Shown in pieces: positions 45,401-58,623 of a stretch of 64,000 nucleotides of DNA. Numbering within the stretch: the stretch's first letter is position 1; the number at the start of each line of letters is the position of its first letter. Below the pieces are notes generated by a model. It saw nothing but the letters and a program-made list of their open reading frames with translations, did not search any database and was not told the DNA's origin. Source of the stretch: Hymenoscyphus infarciens (taxonomy: Eukaryota > Ascomycota > Leotiomycetes > Helotiales > Helotiaceae); the NCBI GenBank assembly GCA_001414345.1, contig LLCB01000230.1, forward strand, positions 32,485 through 96,484, given 5' to 3'. Both the position numbers and the translations under genes were made by a program.

Positions 45401-48400
45401 CAGTCGCGACCGACAAGAAATTGACAAGATTTTTACGTCTGTTTTCGGCTCTGACCCACCATTCCGCCATTTATTCGATAATCTCAGTTCAATGTCCTAC
45501 CAGGTAGGTATGGCTTACACGCAAAGAGATCCGCTTATACAACGACTGCAATTTCCTCATATCGACCCCATCAAGCGTTTTCCCGAACTTGAATCTGTGA
45601 TGATATGTATTGAACAGAACCTACCATGTATTCTGGTAGGGTCTTCGGGCTCTGGCAAGACGACTCTGATTCAACACATTGCAGCGGCAAGTGGCAAATC
45701 ACTTGCAGTGTTTCCTCTCAATTCCGATGTTGATACTATGGATTTGGTTGGTGGTTTTGAACAAGTCGATCCTCAACGGGGGGCAAGTACCTTCCTTCTG
45801 GATCTGAACGATTTCCTCACCCATCGAGTTTTATCGTCCCTCCCGGCTCTTGTACCGACGGAAGCAATCGCACTTCTGGAATCTTTGAAGGCTGCCTGCG
45901 ATTATACCCCATCGTATTTCGCGAAACTCGGCGCTGTTTTACACGAGCTCAAGAGAGAGACCTCATTAGCCGAATTCGGGGAATTAGCTGCAACATGCGA
46001 GAAGTTATCCAATACTCCCATGGTTCCTGAGACCGCTCGTTTTGAGTGGGTCGATGGAGTGTTGGTGAAGGCACTTGAGAAGGGAGAGTGGCTCGTTCTG
46101 GATAATGCTAATCTATGCAGCGCATCCGTGCTTGATAGGCTGAATTCTTTACTGGAACCCAATGGATTCTTGAGCATTAACGAGCACTGTGGACCTGATG
46201 GCGAGCCAAAGATGGTCCGGCCTCACCCAGATTTCCGAATCTTTTTGACAATGGATCCCAGATTTGGAGAACTGTCAAGGGCAATGAGAAATCGTGCTAT
46301 AGAGATTTTCCTTGAACCACTGTCAGCGGACGTGGTTCAACCGAAGTTTACAACCCCGGAGGCTTCGTTACAAAGATACCAGAAACTGTCAAAATCCCTG
46401 GCACAGGATGCTGGAAGTTCTATGGGTTTAAGCAGGTTGTCTCCAATTGCTATGGACAATTTGGCTTGGTCCGATATGGCAGTCCTGCCACGATATATAA
46501 AAGCTGTCGAATCAAATACCCAAGAGGCTACCACAGATGCGTCGATAATCTGCCAGGGATATTTGCAAGTTTATCAGTCGCCCGACAATCAGGAGTTCAG
46601 ACAAGTTGTTGGAGAATCGTTAAACAAACTTGCTGAGAAGATTGCGTTGGGGCCAGGCTTCAGAGACGCACAGGTTAGTGACCGTGCCGTCCCTTTGTTT
46701 TACTCCATAGATGCACATGTACTGATAGTTATAATAAAATTCGTAGATTATCCATCCATTGCAGAATTCGCCTCTCGTTCCATTACTTCAAAAAGCTGGT
46801 ACTCCAACTCAGGCGTATTGGCTGGGAGCTTGCTTCGAGTTCATGACCCATTTCATCACCGCACAAAATGCACAGAGCAGCCAAGCCGTCTTGGTCAACA
46901 CCTTCAAACCCAGCAAGATGAACCGACTCCAAAGATCACTTGTGAAAGACCGCGTTCCAGCTGTTGCAAGAGATTCTACTGTGGACATCTGGAGTTTCCT
47001 AACATCACTGTTGGCAATTTTAAAAGGCTACACGAAAACCAATGCTCGGCAGGATGCGCAGTGGAAGGACCAGAAGAGAGCCATCGCGTCACTCTTACAA
47101 TACTGGTGGGATACCTACACACTTGCATCTTCTACGAAATTCGAAGAAGCAACATTTCAAGCCCACCTGGCTATTGGTACAGACCTGCTCAAATCTTTAG
47201 GTGAACTGTTGCCAGCTACTGGACGGAATGGGATTGCTAGCGATGTCCTGCAGATTCTCAACAGAGATTTCCACTCTGGGTTCAAATTGTCAACGGGCCT
47301 TAATATGGAGGTATTGTGGAAGAAATTAAGACCGGTTGTCATGCCAAACGCGAAAGTCATGGAAGTCTTACTCAAAATGGAGACCCTCGCCGGAAGATTT
47401 GATTCATTGAGATGGAAGACAACAATCACAATTTCAGAGCTTGGAGGGACCATGAAATCACTGGTCAAGGCCTACCATCATCTGCTTACCTCCGGTGTTG
47501 ATGGCGATTCTCTCATCAAAATGCTGGATGCTGAACTTGAGAAATTGGAGGGAAGCTTCGGAAAAGAACAGGAAGAAACCTCACCATTCCTGACATCCGA
47601 GTTTGAAACTTTGAGACAAGTTCAAATTCTCAGCGCCATACGATCGAAGCAGGTTCCGGATTCTGAACTCGATGTCAACATCATTGTACTCGCAAATCAC
47701 CCGTCTACTTCAGAAATGCGAGTATCGGCTTCAACTGAATCATCGCGTTTACTACAGAGTATTGATTACCTCTCATGCGAAAAGGGTCATTTCAAGCCAA
47801 TCTCAGATCCTTTATCCATCTCGTTACTCCGGAAGATGAATGCCCTTGGAGATGTTGATTTGAATGCTCTTAAGTTGCTTGAGTCCGAATTACCAATCAT
47901 GGCCGAGCAATTGTCGAAATCAAGCGCCACTCTTTGTCGTAGTCAGTTATCAGACCTTGATGAGACATTGAACCTTCTCATCTCGGATATCGTATCGATT
48001 TACGGTGAAGCTGCAACAGCAGAACACAATAAAAACATCGATGCCCTTGCTGCCAAAACTCTGCCATGGAACATTCAGTCAGTTGTTGAACAGGTTGCAT
48101 CGAATGCCGAATCTCCGATCACTTCCGCACTCTGCAAATCCTCAGTTGCTCTGGCAGCTTCAAAGCAAGATAATGGCATGAGTCTCCAATTCTCTGCCAT
48201 TGCTTGGGTTCAATTTGCCGTCGGGTGCATCACGCTCTATGTTCCTGACCGTGCTTTCGATCCCGACAAGAGACAGCGCTTGGAAAGAGAGCGACACCTC
48301 AAACTCCGCGAAGCATTACACCTCAAGTTGGAATCGCTTCAACAATTTGAGCGTATGTTCTCAGGCCAAAGCTCAAGTATTCGATGCAAATTGGTCGAAA

Positions 48401-51400
48401 GAGAAATCACCGAGCTCGGTGAACCACCTGTCATACTCCAAGAAATTTACCGACCCCAGGTGTCGGAAATTGACCAGCTTCAGGGTGAGTTTAGCAATCT
48501 TTTGAAGACTGTTGTCGTCTCGAAAATTTCATCAATTATCGCGACATACTTCCAATCTGGAAATGATGATGGTTTACAGGAACTTCGGTTGATACTTAAC
48601 AATGTTGGTCAGATCATCCGTCGTCTGTCAGAGAGGTTCCGCGCATATAACGATATAACATCTCCTGTGATAAGTATGCTTCGCTGCTTGGAAATTGGAA
48701 TTTCAATGGCTATCTTGGCAGGTCGAGGCTTACAACCTACTGATTCCTCGCCCTTGGTTCTCAGCAAGATGGTTCCTTTCTTGGGAGGCGGGCCCGTTCT
48801 CATCGATGAGTCTATTGTTTCTAGCCACCCGATCGAGTATTTGGCTCTAGCCGCAACAACAGCATCTACCGAGGGTGTAAAAACTTTCGATTCAGAGAAA
48901 CGCCAGCTTATTTTCAAAGCGTTTCACGGATGTTATGAACAATGGACCAAACGCTTGGAGGCCGACAGAATAGAAGCTGAATCCAAGACAGGATTATATC
49001 GATTCAGGGGAAGCGCCGAAGATGAAGAGGAGGAGGATGCTGAGCAATTCAATGAGCTGTTCCCCGAATACAACCCGGATTCCACAAAAGAGTTCAAGAC
49101 ACCTGCTGATCCATCAGTTGTTGTCAGAGAAACTTCTGTTGAGCTTGCTGGTGTGCACGCTAGCATTTTCTTAGGTGGAAGCTCACCCACAGAAAGTGTG
49201 ATGTCGCTTATCCGCCACATGGCGAGAAAGATTGGCAGTATACGAGAAAGTGATGCCCAATTTGATCATAGTAATGCTACCGAAAGCATTCTTCCTGGTG
49301 CCATCCTTCTTCTCAATGATCATATGGACTCGCTAAGTTCGTCTGCCACGGTCTCTAATTCGTTTAACTTTTACACCGATGCACATCTTCCCGAAACCCG
49401 AAAGCTTGTCGTCCTCATTCATCAAATTCAAGCACGTTTCCGCGAACTTCAGGCCGTTGACGAAATCGGCCACATGCAGCCTCTTGAGGATGTATTAATG
49501 TCTTGCATAGAGCTCTTACAATTCCGCCACACCGAGCCTTTGGCTAAGATTATCACCAAGGTTGAACAAGTCCATACTTTTATGCACGAGTGGCAATTTG
49601 GAGGCTGGGCTAGTCGAGCGAACTCTGCTCTTCCCCAGTATGACAACTTGACTGCAACCATTGTCAACTGGCGTAGGTTGGAATTATCAACATGGGCGAA
49701 GCTGTTCGATATGGAATCGAAGAAATGCGATGATGATGCTAGGTCATGGTGGTTCATTGCCTACCAAGTCGTGGTGGCAGCACCACTCCAGATATCTGAC
49801 AAGGAGGACGAGCTCAAAACATATGCCCAGAAGTTATTGCAAGACTTGGAAGTCTACTTCTCGACAGCAATTGTGGGTCAAATCGTACAGAGACTACAAT
49901 TGCTGAAACAGCTTCAAAAACATCTCGAGTTCCTCGTTTTGGACGTTCCTTCGATGGCGGTCATCCATACGGCACTCTCCAATTTCATTTCCTTGTACGC
50001 TCGTTACGAAAAACCTGTCCAGGAGACCCTCAAGAAAGGCAGAGTGTCGTTGGAAAAGGCAATGAAAGATGTCCTACTTATGGCAAGCTGGAAGGATACA
50101 AACATTGTGGCCCTGCGCGACAGTGCCAAGAGATCTCACCACAAGCTTTTCAAGATCGTTCGCAAATTCCGTGCTCTTCTTGGACAGCCGATGGACTCTA
50201 TCATCAAACAAGGACTACCAGAGGAACATCAGAATGAAGCCGAGTCGGACAACAATCAGCCCGTACTCTATCCAACAGTCGACCAATCGGCTCTAGTTCA
50301 GTGCTCCGAATCCGTTCCTGGTTGGTCTCAAAAGAGCAAGAGATTCATTAATGTCTCGAAGACAATTAGCATGATGGTTGATGCAGCTCAAATTTCTGAC
50401 TCTGCGGTCGAGGGTTCGTCATACCTCGATTCGTTCTTAGGGAATATAATCTCTTCAGCTGCCGAACTCCAAAAGGCTACACCTACAATCTTGACCGAAG
50501 ACAACAAGGTGGAAGTCAAGCATCTCAAATCGAGAAAGAGAAAGCTCTTTGCGGACACATTGAAGGACTTGCGTCAAATGGGAATCAAGTTCAACCTCAG
50601 TGCAGATGCACTGGCCAAACAAGAATCACTCTCACTCTCGTTGGCTAGTGTAGGAAGTCTTGTGCTCCGACAAGATATCAACGTGTCCGGCTTGGACTAC
50701 TATTACCATAAAGCCATTGATTTGGCACCACGTGCAAGAGAGGCTGTGCGACAACCTTCGGAGGATTTGAGTAGTACTGAAGTAGCTCGAAGCTCTGGTT
50801 TTCTGGAAGGAATACTCCAAATTCTACTGTCACAACACAATATTCTCGCTGAGAACATACCGGCAATCGCGAAGCTCGAAACATCAATCGCCATGGTGAA
50901 GGGATTATGGGCTCCTGGGAAATATCACGTCCAATTATCAGAGATTAGCGGGAACCACGAGAAGGTCCTTCGCTGGCTACCCAGTATTTTGAGTGTGGCC
51001 GTTGAAATTATTACCATCCATTCCAAGATGGGCAAAACCGATGCGCAGGGTATCAAGAATTCTTTGCTGGCGTGGAAAGACAAATTGGTTGACCAGACAC
51101 GACAATGGGACGATTTGGCCTGTCTTCCTCCCGCCGTTGTCTCCTCCCAGAAATCTGAACTTCAAGATCTAATTTCCAACACGGTCGAGGAACTTCAAAT
51201 CGAGATCGAAACTATGGTTGTTCTGTCCCCTGGCTTAGCCTTTATTGCTAAACAAATACTACCTTGGACTACTATTGCATGCTCTCGTACAACAAATGCT
51301 TCCGGAAAGACTATCAGTGATCTCGACCAGAAATTGTCTGTCGTTTGCGATGCTGTTCTTGTCGCCGTCGAGAAGCATAAGAAAGCTATCAAAGACCTGC

Positions 51401-54270
51401 CAGAGTCGTCTGATGAGCCTGGTTGGTTTGTGAAGCATGATTCGGCATTGGTTTCAAGCATCAAATCTTTGCATAGCGACCATATCATCGCCCAAATTGA
51501 ACAAGCTTTTGAAATTCTTCGAGCAATTGACCTTTCAGATTTGGCTACCAATAAAACTGCTAGTGCTATATTTGCAGTCGCGTTACCAATCCTTCAACAA
51601 TATTTCGCCACTCTACAGCAAGCTGTCAAGCGGTACTCACAACTCCATCGCGCTACTGCCAAGGCATCGTATATTCTTGCCAAGACCTTTATACAGATCG
51701 CGACACAAGGATTCTGTACTCCATCCGAGAAATCCGACGCCCAAGACGGACAAACTGAGAAGCTCGAAGGAGGAACTGGGCTCGGCGACGGTGAAGGAGC
51801 AGAGGATATTAGTAAAGATATTCAAGATGATGAGAACTTGGATGAGCTCGCAGAAGAGCCGAACACAGGCGAGAAAGGTGACATGGAAGATGAACAGGAT
51901 GCTGTCGATATGGCAGATGGAGAAATGGAAGGAGAAATGGGTGATGCAGAAGAGAAGGGATCCGATGATGGTGCTTCGGATGGCGAGAGTGAGAATGGTG
52001 ATGAGATGGATGAGGAGGCTGGAGATGTGGATGATTTGGATCCTACTGCTGTTGATGAGAAGATGTGGGATGGCGATGGAGAGGAGGCTGAGAAGGATCA
52101 GGAGGGTGATGATTCGAAGGGGAAATCGAATAAAGATGAGCAAGTTGCTGCGCAGGAAAATGATAAGCAGGCTCAGGAAGGAGATGAGGGAGAGAGTGGT
52201 GATGAAGATGAAGCCGAAGGAGCTGAGCAAGGGGAGGAAGTTAAGCAAGATGATGCTGAGAAACACGACCCTCATGCCCAAGAGGGCGAGGCGCTTGATT
52301 TGCCGGACGATATGGAGTTAGATGGAGATGAGGATGAGAAGAGTGTTGGTGGAAGTGATGATGACATGGATGATTTATCTGATGTCGAGCAAGATGGAAA
52401 GGAGGATGAAGTTGCGAATGATGGGAAATCGGAAGACGGGGCCGAGAATGCCGATGCCCAAGAGGACCAAGATATTGGTGATGATATGGATGTTGTTGAT
52501 TTGGACGAAGAAAAAGAAGACGGAGGCGACCCCACAGAGGAGGCAGGAGAGAAAAATGACGAGGAAGATTCCGACCAACCACCCGAGGAGCAAGAAGGCC
52601 TTTTACGCGACCAAAATGACGAAGCCAATGCGGATGTTGACAATACAGTCCCTAGCGACGTTCAAGGAACAGGCGAGGACCAAGATGAGAACTCTCCGGA
52701 TGACAAGACAGAATCCGCAAGTAAAGCACAACGAGACGATGGCGGCAAAGGTGGAGATTCTTCGGAACAAAAGGATTCCGGCGAACAAGGTCGACAAGCA
52801 AATGGCGAAGCTCCACAGGACTCACGAGACGAGACTCAAGATACTGCAAACGCCCAACCGTTCAAGAAACTGGGCGAGGCACTTGAAAAATGGCATCGTC
52901 AACAAACCAAGATTCGAGAGCCTGCTGAACAGAAAGAACAAGACCAGGATCAAAATATGGACGTCAACCAAGAAGCTGCAGAATTCCAGCATCTACAGGA
53001 TGAAGATGCCCAAGCAGATACACAAGCTTTGGGAACTGCTACTGAAGAACAAGCTCGAGCATTGGATGAGTCTATGGCCGTTGATACCGAAACACAAGAA
53101 AAGCCAGAAGAGTTTCAACCGGACGAGGTAGAGAAGGATGATATTGTTGTCGAAAATGCTATGGATCTTGATGAACCTTCAAGTCCAAAGGAAAAAGACA
53201 CCTCCAATGCATACGAAGGACGAGTTGGTGCCCAGATCAAACAAGCCAATGAAGATTGGGATGAAGATGAGAACGACCCAAGTAAACAACTCCAAGAGGA
53301 ATTTGATGAAGTCATCGAGCGAGTGGATGATCAACTCGAAAGCACACATCTCGACGAAGAAACAGCTCTTGAACTTCGCTCAGCTGCTGATGCTCGTGAA
53401 CAATGGACACACTTCGAATCAGTCACTCGCGACTTATCACTTTCTCTAACCGAACAACTCCGTCTCATCCTCGCTCCAACGCTCGCCACCAAGATGCGGG
53501 GTGATTTCCGAACCGGCAAACGCCTCAACATTAAACGCATCATCCCCTACATCGCCTCCCAATACAAGCGCGACAAGATATGGATGCGTCGTAGCGTCCC
53601 CTCCAAGCGCAGCTACCAAGTCATGCTCGCAGTCGACGACAGCAAAAGCATGGGCGAAAGTGGAAGCGGTTCCCTTGCATTCGAAACTCTTGTCATGGTC
53701 TCGAAGAGTTTGAGTATGCTGGAAGTAGGAGAAATATGTGTCGTTGGATTCGGTGACCAGGTCAAGGTTGCTCATGATTTCGATACGCCATTTAGCTCAG
53801 ATGCTGGGCCTAAGATCTTCCAGAATTTCGGCTTTGAACAGAGTAGAACTGATGTCACACGTCTTGTGCGTGAAAGCATCGATCTCTTCCGTGCTGCGCG
53901 CGCGAAAAGCAGTGGGGCTGCTGATCTATGGCAGATGGAACTTATCATCTCCGATGGAGTCTGCGATTCCTCGGAACATGAAGCTATTCGACGTCTTCTT
54001 CGTGAAGCTCTCGAGGAGCGAATCATGATGGTTTTCGTCATCGTTGATGATGTGAGGAATAAGAAGAAGGGGGAGTCGGTGATGGATTTGAAGGAGGCGA
54101 AGTTTGTCAAGGATGAGAATACGGGGGTGAGTGGGGTCAAAATTGAGAGGTATCTTGATACTTTTCCGTTTCAGTATTATCTTGTTGTTAGTGATGTTAA
54201 GGAGTTGCCGGGGGTGCTGGCGACGCTTTTGAGGCAGTGGTTTGCCGAGGTTGTGGATAGTGGTAGTTAG
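39411..54270 (+). CDS. MDN1: Midasin (Rea1/Mdn1), giant AAA ATPase of 60S ribosome assembly
   Basis: Exons 39411-46673 and 46747-54270 join in phase 0 (73-bp intron) to about 4,928 residues; yeast Rea1 is about 4,910. Six AAA modules show Walker A motifs: GLAGSGKTS (near 306), GETGIGKTT (645), GPTSSGKTS (1092), GETGCGKTT (1384), GSPGVGKTT (1766) and GSSGSGKTT (2077). Walker B varies: IEDLDRAPNE, LLDEINLASPD, LDELNLAPTD, LLDEISLADD, LLDEMNLASQ, and a degenerate VLDNANLCSAS in module 6. A long linker, then an Asp/Glu-rich tract (about residues 4095-4600), precede a C-terminal VWA domain with the MIDAS motif DDSKSMGESGS near 4717 and ISDGVCD. Midasin strips Ytm1 and Rsa4 from pre-60S particles in nucleolus and nucleoplasm. 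No break is seen. Confidence 0.97.
46674..46746 (+). other. Single intron of MDN1
   Basis: GTTAGT donor and TCGTAG acceptor remove 73 bases between GFRDAQ and IIHPLQNSPLVP. Without splicing, the frame runs on for about 150 meaningless codons to 47204. The join restores a continuous midasin sequence. Confidence 0.9.
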
Positions 54271-54429
54271 ATGGTGATGCTTTTCCTTTTTGATTTTGCG
54301 TGTGAGATGTTTTATGGAGTTTGGGGGGCTTTGTTTTTGTTTTTGCTAGTTGGCATTTGTTGGGAGTTTAGAATGGAAAAGTTGACTTTAATGTTTTACA
54401 CGCTTGCGAAATGTCTGTGTAAATGAGTT
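54271..54429. other. MDN1 3' flank, converging on the HET fragment
   Basis: T-rich sequence suitable for a 3' UTR separates the MDN1 stop from the end of the minus-strand HET frame. Nothing else seen. Confidence 0.4.
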
Positions 54430-54792
54430 TCATTTTTTCGCTACCCCTTTAGAAAAACGGTATTCAGTTAGTCTTTTAACTGCTTTTTCAAAGTCCACTT
54501 GCTTGCCATCGACGAAATCCTCAAAGAGGATCTCCTCTTCGCACCAAGTGTGAGATAGAAACACGTATGGCGGCGCGCGACTCGAAATGAAAAACACTAG
54601 CTCTTTGGTCGATGCACGGATGAGATACATGAGGAATTTCGAGCTGGCAAGAGATTTATCGGGACTGAGAAGTTCGCAATTGCAAGAAGGCTGAAAACCA
54701 GCGGTGAGGCTGGCATCTGCACCATGGCCCAATGAGGTTCTGGATAAGCAAAAGGGACAGTTAAGCGAGCGAGTGAGGAAAGCCACGATCAT
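54430..54792 (-). pseudogene. Truncated HET-domain gene fragment
   Basis: The frame encodes 120 residues. Residues about 55-100 (MYLIRASTKELVFF then PPYVFLSHTW, EEEILFEDF) match the start of heterokaryon-incompatibility (HET) domains, whose consensus is a MRLL-TxxLxLxEF strand, then PYAILSHTW and EExxFxD. The protein then stops at VAKK, before the rest of the ~150-residue domain. The missing part is not found downstream, where MDN1 ends. About 54 residues precede the HET start and include paired cysteines, but I cannot name them. HET proteins trigger cell death on non-self fusion; this fragment alone is unlikely to do so. Confidence 0.6.
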
Positions 54793-55437
54793 TTTAGGCT
54801 AATTAGCCCTTGTTCTCTCAAACTATATTTCTCTATCTCGCTCTCTTCCTTTCAAAATCTTTTCAAGTAGAAGAGATGAAAAATATCCCAGATATAATGT
54901 AGTAGAATTCAGCCTCCTGACTTTTATATCTCTCGATACTTTTAAACAAAGTATAAATTCTTTCGAACCTCTTTCAAAGGCATCCTAACAGTAAAGTAGT
55001 AAGTACCCTTCTTTTAAAGTTGTAAGGGAGACAGGCTTTCTACCCAGGACACATGGTACTTCAAAAACATCTAGAAAGTCTTATAGGACAATTACATAGT
55101 TGTAAATATCGATGTACCTTGTCGTTGCTGAGGCGTGGTAATGGCTAATATTGATTGAACCCTTTAGATTGGCTTGGCATTAAGGATGAGTTGAGAAAAA
55201 GATGATGAGAAGAAATTCCCAAGAATAACACAAGAGAGTTTAGGATGATTAAGAAATACACTTTCTAATCCCTCTAGATCTTCTCTTACAATATCGGAAA
55301 AAGATATCTTCCTCCCAGCTCTTATCAGAGAGATGAAGTTAAAACTGGATAGACAACATGCTATCGCTAATTATTTACAGTGTAGTAACCAAAGTATGGC
55401 CTGAATCGCTATTGGCCATGTTCATCCCAAGTGTTTC
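54793..55437. other. Intergenic stretch, no gene seen
   Basis: A/T-leaning DNA between the HET fragment and the end of the SET gene. No ORF, repeat or RNA gene recognised. Confidence 0.5.
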
Positions 55438-57782
55438 CTAAGCGAACGTTGCATCCTCCCCTACCAGCAACATATACGATATCCTGGCAAACTCATGTAC
55501 CTGCTCCGAAAGTGTATTCCTCCCTTGTGCCTTGTACACGTTCCGAAGCATCACCCAGACCAACGTAACTCCCCGATGAGGGAAGCCCCATCTCCGCACA
55601 GTAATTCTTGGATTTGGAGATAACCAATTTTGAGTGCCTTCAAGTTCGATGATAAAACCTAGACTTTCCAGGGCGGCGAGCAAGTGGCTGATCAATACTT
55701 CCGGAGCCCCAAATCTGACTTGCTCTATCATCGACTGGTGCATGGGAAACATTTGAAGCCTCGGGACCTCGGAAGGTGGTTGTGCGTACGTGCTTCGGAA
55801 TTGCTCTAGAATCTTCTTTCTTCTTTCGACAGTGGTATTTTGGGAGGAAAAGGTTTCCCGCAACTTGATTCTCTGAGCCTTCACCCCATAAGAAGTTGCG
55901 TGGTCAGCAACGCAGATGGAACAATAGCAGTGGAAACCCCATGCGCCAACATTGGCCATCTTTGCGAAGTCGTCGGGAATAACGTAAGAAAATGTTAGCT
56001 CTACATCGGCTGGTATGTCTCGCGCTGCTCTCACGATTTGCATGTCTCCGATGAAAGTACGCGTACAATTTGGATCGCAAGAATGATTGATGTAGGATGC
56101 TAGAATCCAGACGCCAGCTGTGCGTCGATTCCCACCACTTGCAGGCTGACTACCCAATTTATATTTGCTGATCCGGTTTAACTCTGCGTCTCTAATGGTC
56201 TCTCTTGAGGTCATGGGGCACTCAATACCATTGCGCTGAATTGTGTCTGCTATGAGGAAACTGCAAGGAGTTAGGAAAGGTTCTGGGAAGAGAAGCCTGA
56301 TACTTGAGAACTTACGTGTCAACCACAGGAGCACCATCAACTGAACTTCCCTTGACACCCTCGTACTCGCCATGGACCAGATCTTCAAAAGACGGTTGTA
56401 GTGAAGGATTGAGAACCAGTTTGCTGACGATCATACTAAGCAGCACTACTTGGGTTTCTCGAGTGATTACTTCTTGCGGTATATTTACGAGCTCAGTGGA
56501 GACTGACAAGGACTGAGAAGCAGCTTTTGTCTTTTCTCCTCGCGGCGCAGCCCGGCAGTAATAAAAGGCTTTTTCGCAGAGCAGCAGATCCCCGACTTTC
56601 ACTCGTCTCGTTGTGAACAATCCTCTGCCGCGACCTTTTGATTCTCGTATTTCAACTGGCCCCGTGAAAGTTCCGCGTTCAATCAGAGGTGTTTTTGTAT
56701 TTGCTACGCCATACATGGTGTTGAAATCGTATACCCCATTCTCCTGTTCCGATATTCGGAGACGAGTTTGTTCGAGGCCGTGCTGGAGGTCTCGGCCCAG
56801 GCGATGGTCAGGAAACGTCTCAACAATAATTTCCTGAAGTTCGAGTGCTTCTTCGAATCTTCTTAAACGGCAAAGTGCCAGTGAGCCAAAGTATAGTTCT
56901 GCTATAGTTCTCTCCTTTGGGTTGATGGTGAGAGAAACATCGCACAATGTGGCATCAAACGCTCCATAACCCATATTCCCAAAAGCTCTGCACATGTACA
57001 GATGTCTTGTCAGCGCTGGATTCAAACACGATCGGAGACCCATGGAAAACCTAGTAAAAATGTTAGAGAATCAGAATACCAAGGCAATGAATGTGTGGCC
57101 AAACGAACGCTGCGATTGCTTGAAGAATGTCACCTTTCCTCCCAAAATCAGCTCCTCGTGAAACGGCGCTGATTGGATCATCCAGACTTGGCTTTTTCCA
57201 CTGGTCGGGGATCCTAGAATCGTCGTCGGTCAGCCGAACCATGTCGGTGTAGTGGTCAACCCTGATCTCATATTTTCCGTTCGTTCCAAGTTTGAAGTAT
57301 GGCTCCTTGAGAATGATAACGCTTTCTGCCCTGAGCATGTTTTGAAATCCGCCGACCATACTCGGATTGGGATAGTATAGAGAAAATTGTACCCCATTCC
57401 CATTTTCGTCCTCTACAACATTCATAACTGGCCCCCAATGTAGTGCTTGACAAACAAATCGAATAAGTAGGTAATGGCCTCGATGGTGTGTTTCAAGCTT
57501 TAAATCCTTGATCATGGTTTGCTTGAGGTTCTCTAGGGATGCCACGGAAGGTGGATAGGGTCCACTGATGGTAGGGTACCTATATTCCCGATACTCTCTT
57601 GTGATGTGCAAAGATGCGAGGTTGAAGTCATACATGCATTGGGTAAGCGAGGGAAGAACTGTGGGCCCATCCCCCTTCCCTTGCAATCCCTCTTCAGCAA
57701 TGGTCTTGTCGGTCCCGAAAACATCTCTTGCAATGCTGGAACAACGGTTCATCAAATTCCTAGGTGCAAGAGGGTGGGCCAT
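55438..57782 (-). CDS. TPR-SET domain protein (putative lysine methyltransferase-like), three exons
   Basis: Exons 57782-57109, 57050-56316 and 56260-55438 join to about 743 residues; an ATG at 57878 would add 32. The N-terminal third carries CMYDFNLASLHITREYREY, GPYPPS, HHRGHYLLIRFVCQA and KIKEPYFK-like VIILKEPYFKLG, a block I recall from fungal TPR-SET proteins. Helical repeats around 225-310 (FGNMGYGAFDATLCDVSLTI, then ALCRLRRFEEALELQE) look like TPRs. The SET domain starts RESKGRGRGLFTTRRV near 359 and holds INHSCDPN near 528 and ELTFSYV. WGFHCYCSIC forms the cysteine-rich post-SET. The SAM- and tyrosine-bearing motifs are intact, so activity is plausible, but the target is unknown. Confidence 0.85.
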
Positions 57783-57959
57783 CGTAATAATCAATGTTCG
57801 AGGTGATGGTGAGGATAATAGATGGGATGTTGTAATGATGTGTAGGGTGGAAGCCTTGCAATTCATGAAGTCAGTCAAGTAAGGACAATGAAAGAGGCAG
57901 TAACTGCTTTAGACTCGCACCTGCCTTCCCAACTCTCATCCGTTCGTTAATTAATTCAC

Positions 57960-58075
57960 ACACCTGGAACAATTTCAGACATTGACCCAGATGGTTTGGA
58001 ACACTGAGTTCAATTCTTCGAGAGAGATTATCTAAGGTAATTACTTTAGATTATCCCATGAGATTGAATTGATGA
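57960..58075. repeat. Dispersed MITE-like repeat, second copy
   Basis: CTGGAACAATTTCAGACATT followed by GACCCAGATGGT closely tracks GGAACAATCAGATTAGATTG with TCCCAGATGGT in intron 2 of the monooxygenase gene. The rest diverges more. Confidence 0.45.
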
Positions 58076-58406
58076 GATATCTATTGACTGCCGCGTTCAT
58101 TGTCTACAAGAATAGTGGCGATTTCAAAAACATGTTGGGTTCCAGAGGGAAGGCGCGATGAACTCCTGGGGATCGGTCGTGAGAGCACGTGCCAGGCCAT
58201 TTTGCGAGGCAAGAGCCACCACTCAAAGAACTCCTGGTTTCCAGGGCACAGGGTAGTTTAAAATCAAGCTAGAACGAGACCTTCTCATATGTTTGTTCCA
58301 TTGACAGCCAGCTATCTGTCACCACCAAGATCAAGCAAGAGGTTAAGCGAGATCCTCTCTTTCCTGATGGAAATTAAAAGGAGCAATAAATAAGTCTTAT
58401 TCTTCT

Positions 58407-58500
58407 AGCTTCCTGGAATAATTCAAAGTAATTGTTTTAAAGAATTAGGACAACTTCGACTATTAACCCACGTCCTTTAGAACAATTGGCTTCAATTGTC
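58407..58500. repeat. Dispersed MITE-like repeat, third copy
   Basis: AAAGAATTAGGACAACTT, then CTATTAACCC, then TTTAGAACAATTGG and CAATTGTCCCA align in order with about 1294-1360. It lies just before the F-box pseudogene. Confidence 0.45.
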
Positions 58501-58623
58501 CCAAAAGTTTGGTGCAACGAGAGCTATTTATGTCTCTCGCGGCCGCCTTACAGAAACAATTTCACCCAAGAAACAAGGAGTTTTCCCCCGGAGAATGGTT
58601 GAAAGACTTACGCATGTCGTGGA

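Larger units (their letters stand above)
57879..58623. other. Intergenic region carrying two copies of a dispersed repeat
   Basis: Besides the promoter of the SET gene, this holds repeat copies near 57960-58075 and 58407-58500, plus a CACGTG at 58186-58191. No gene seen. Confidence 0.45.

Noticed and set aside
51437..53131. Open frames of 269-294 codons overlapping the 3' half of MDN1 in other frames
   Set aside because: They are methionine/arginine/lysine-rich shadows of the Asp/Glu-rich GAT/GAG repeats in midasin and have no independent domain.
55438..57878. Use of the upstream ATG at 57878 for the TPR-SET protein
   Set aside because: The extra 32 residues are not like the family's start as I recall it; the ATG at 57782 was preferred, though the upstream one remains possible.
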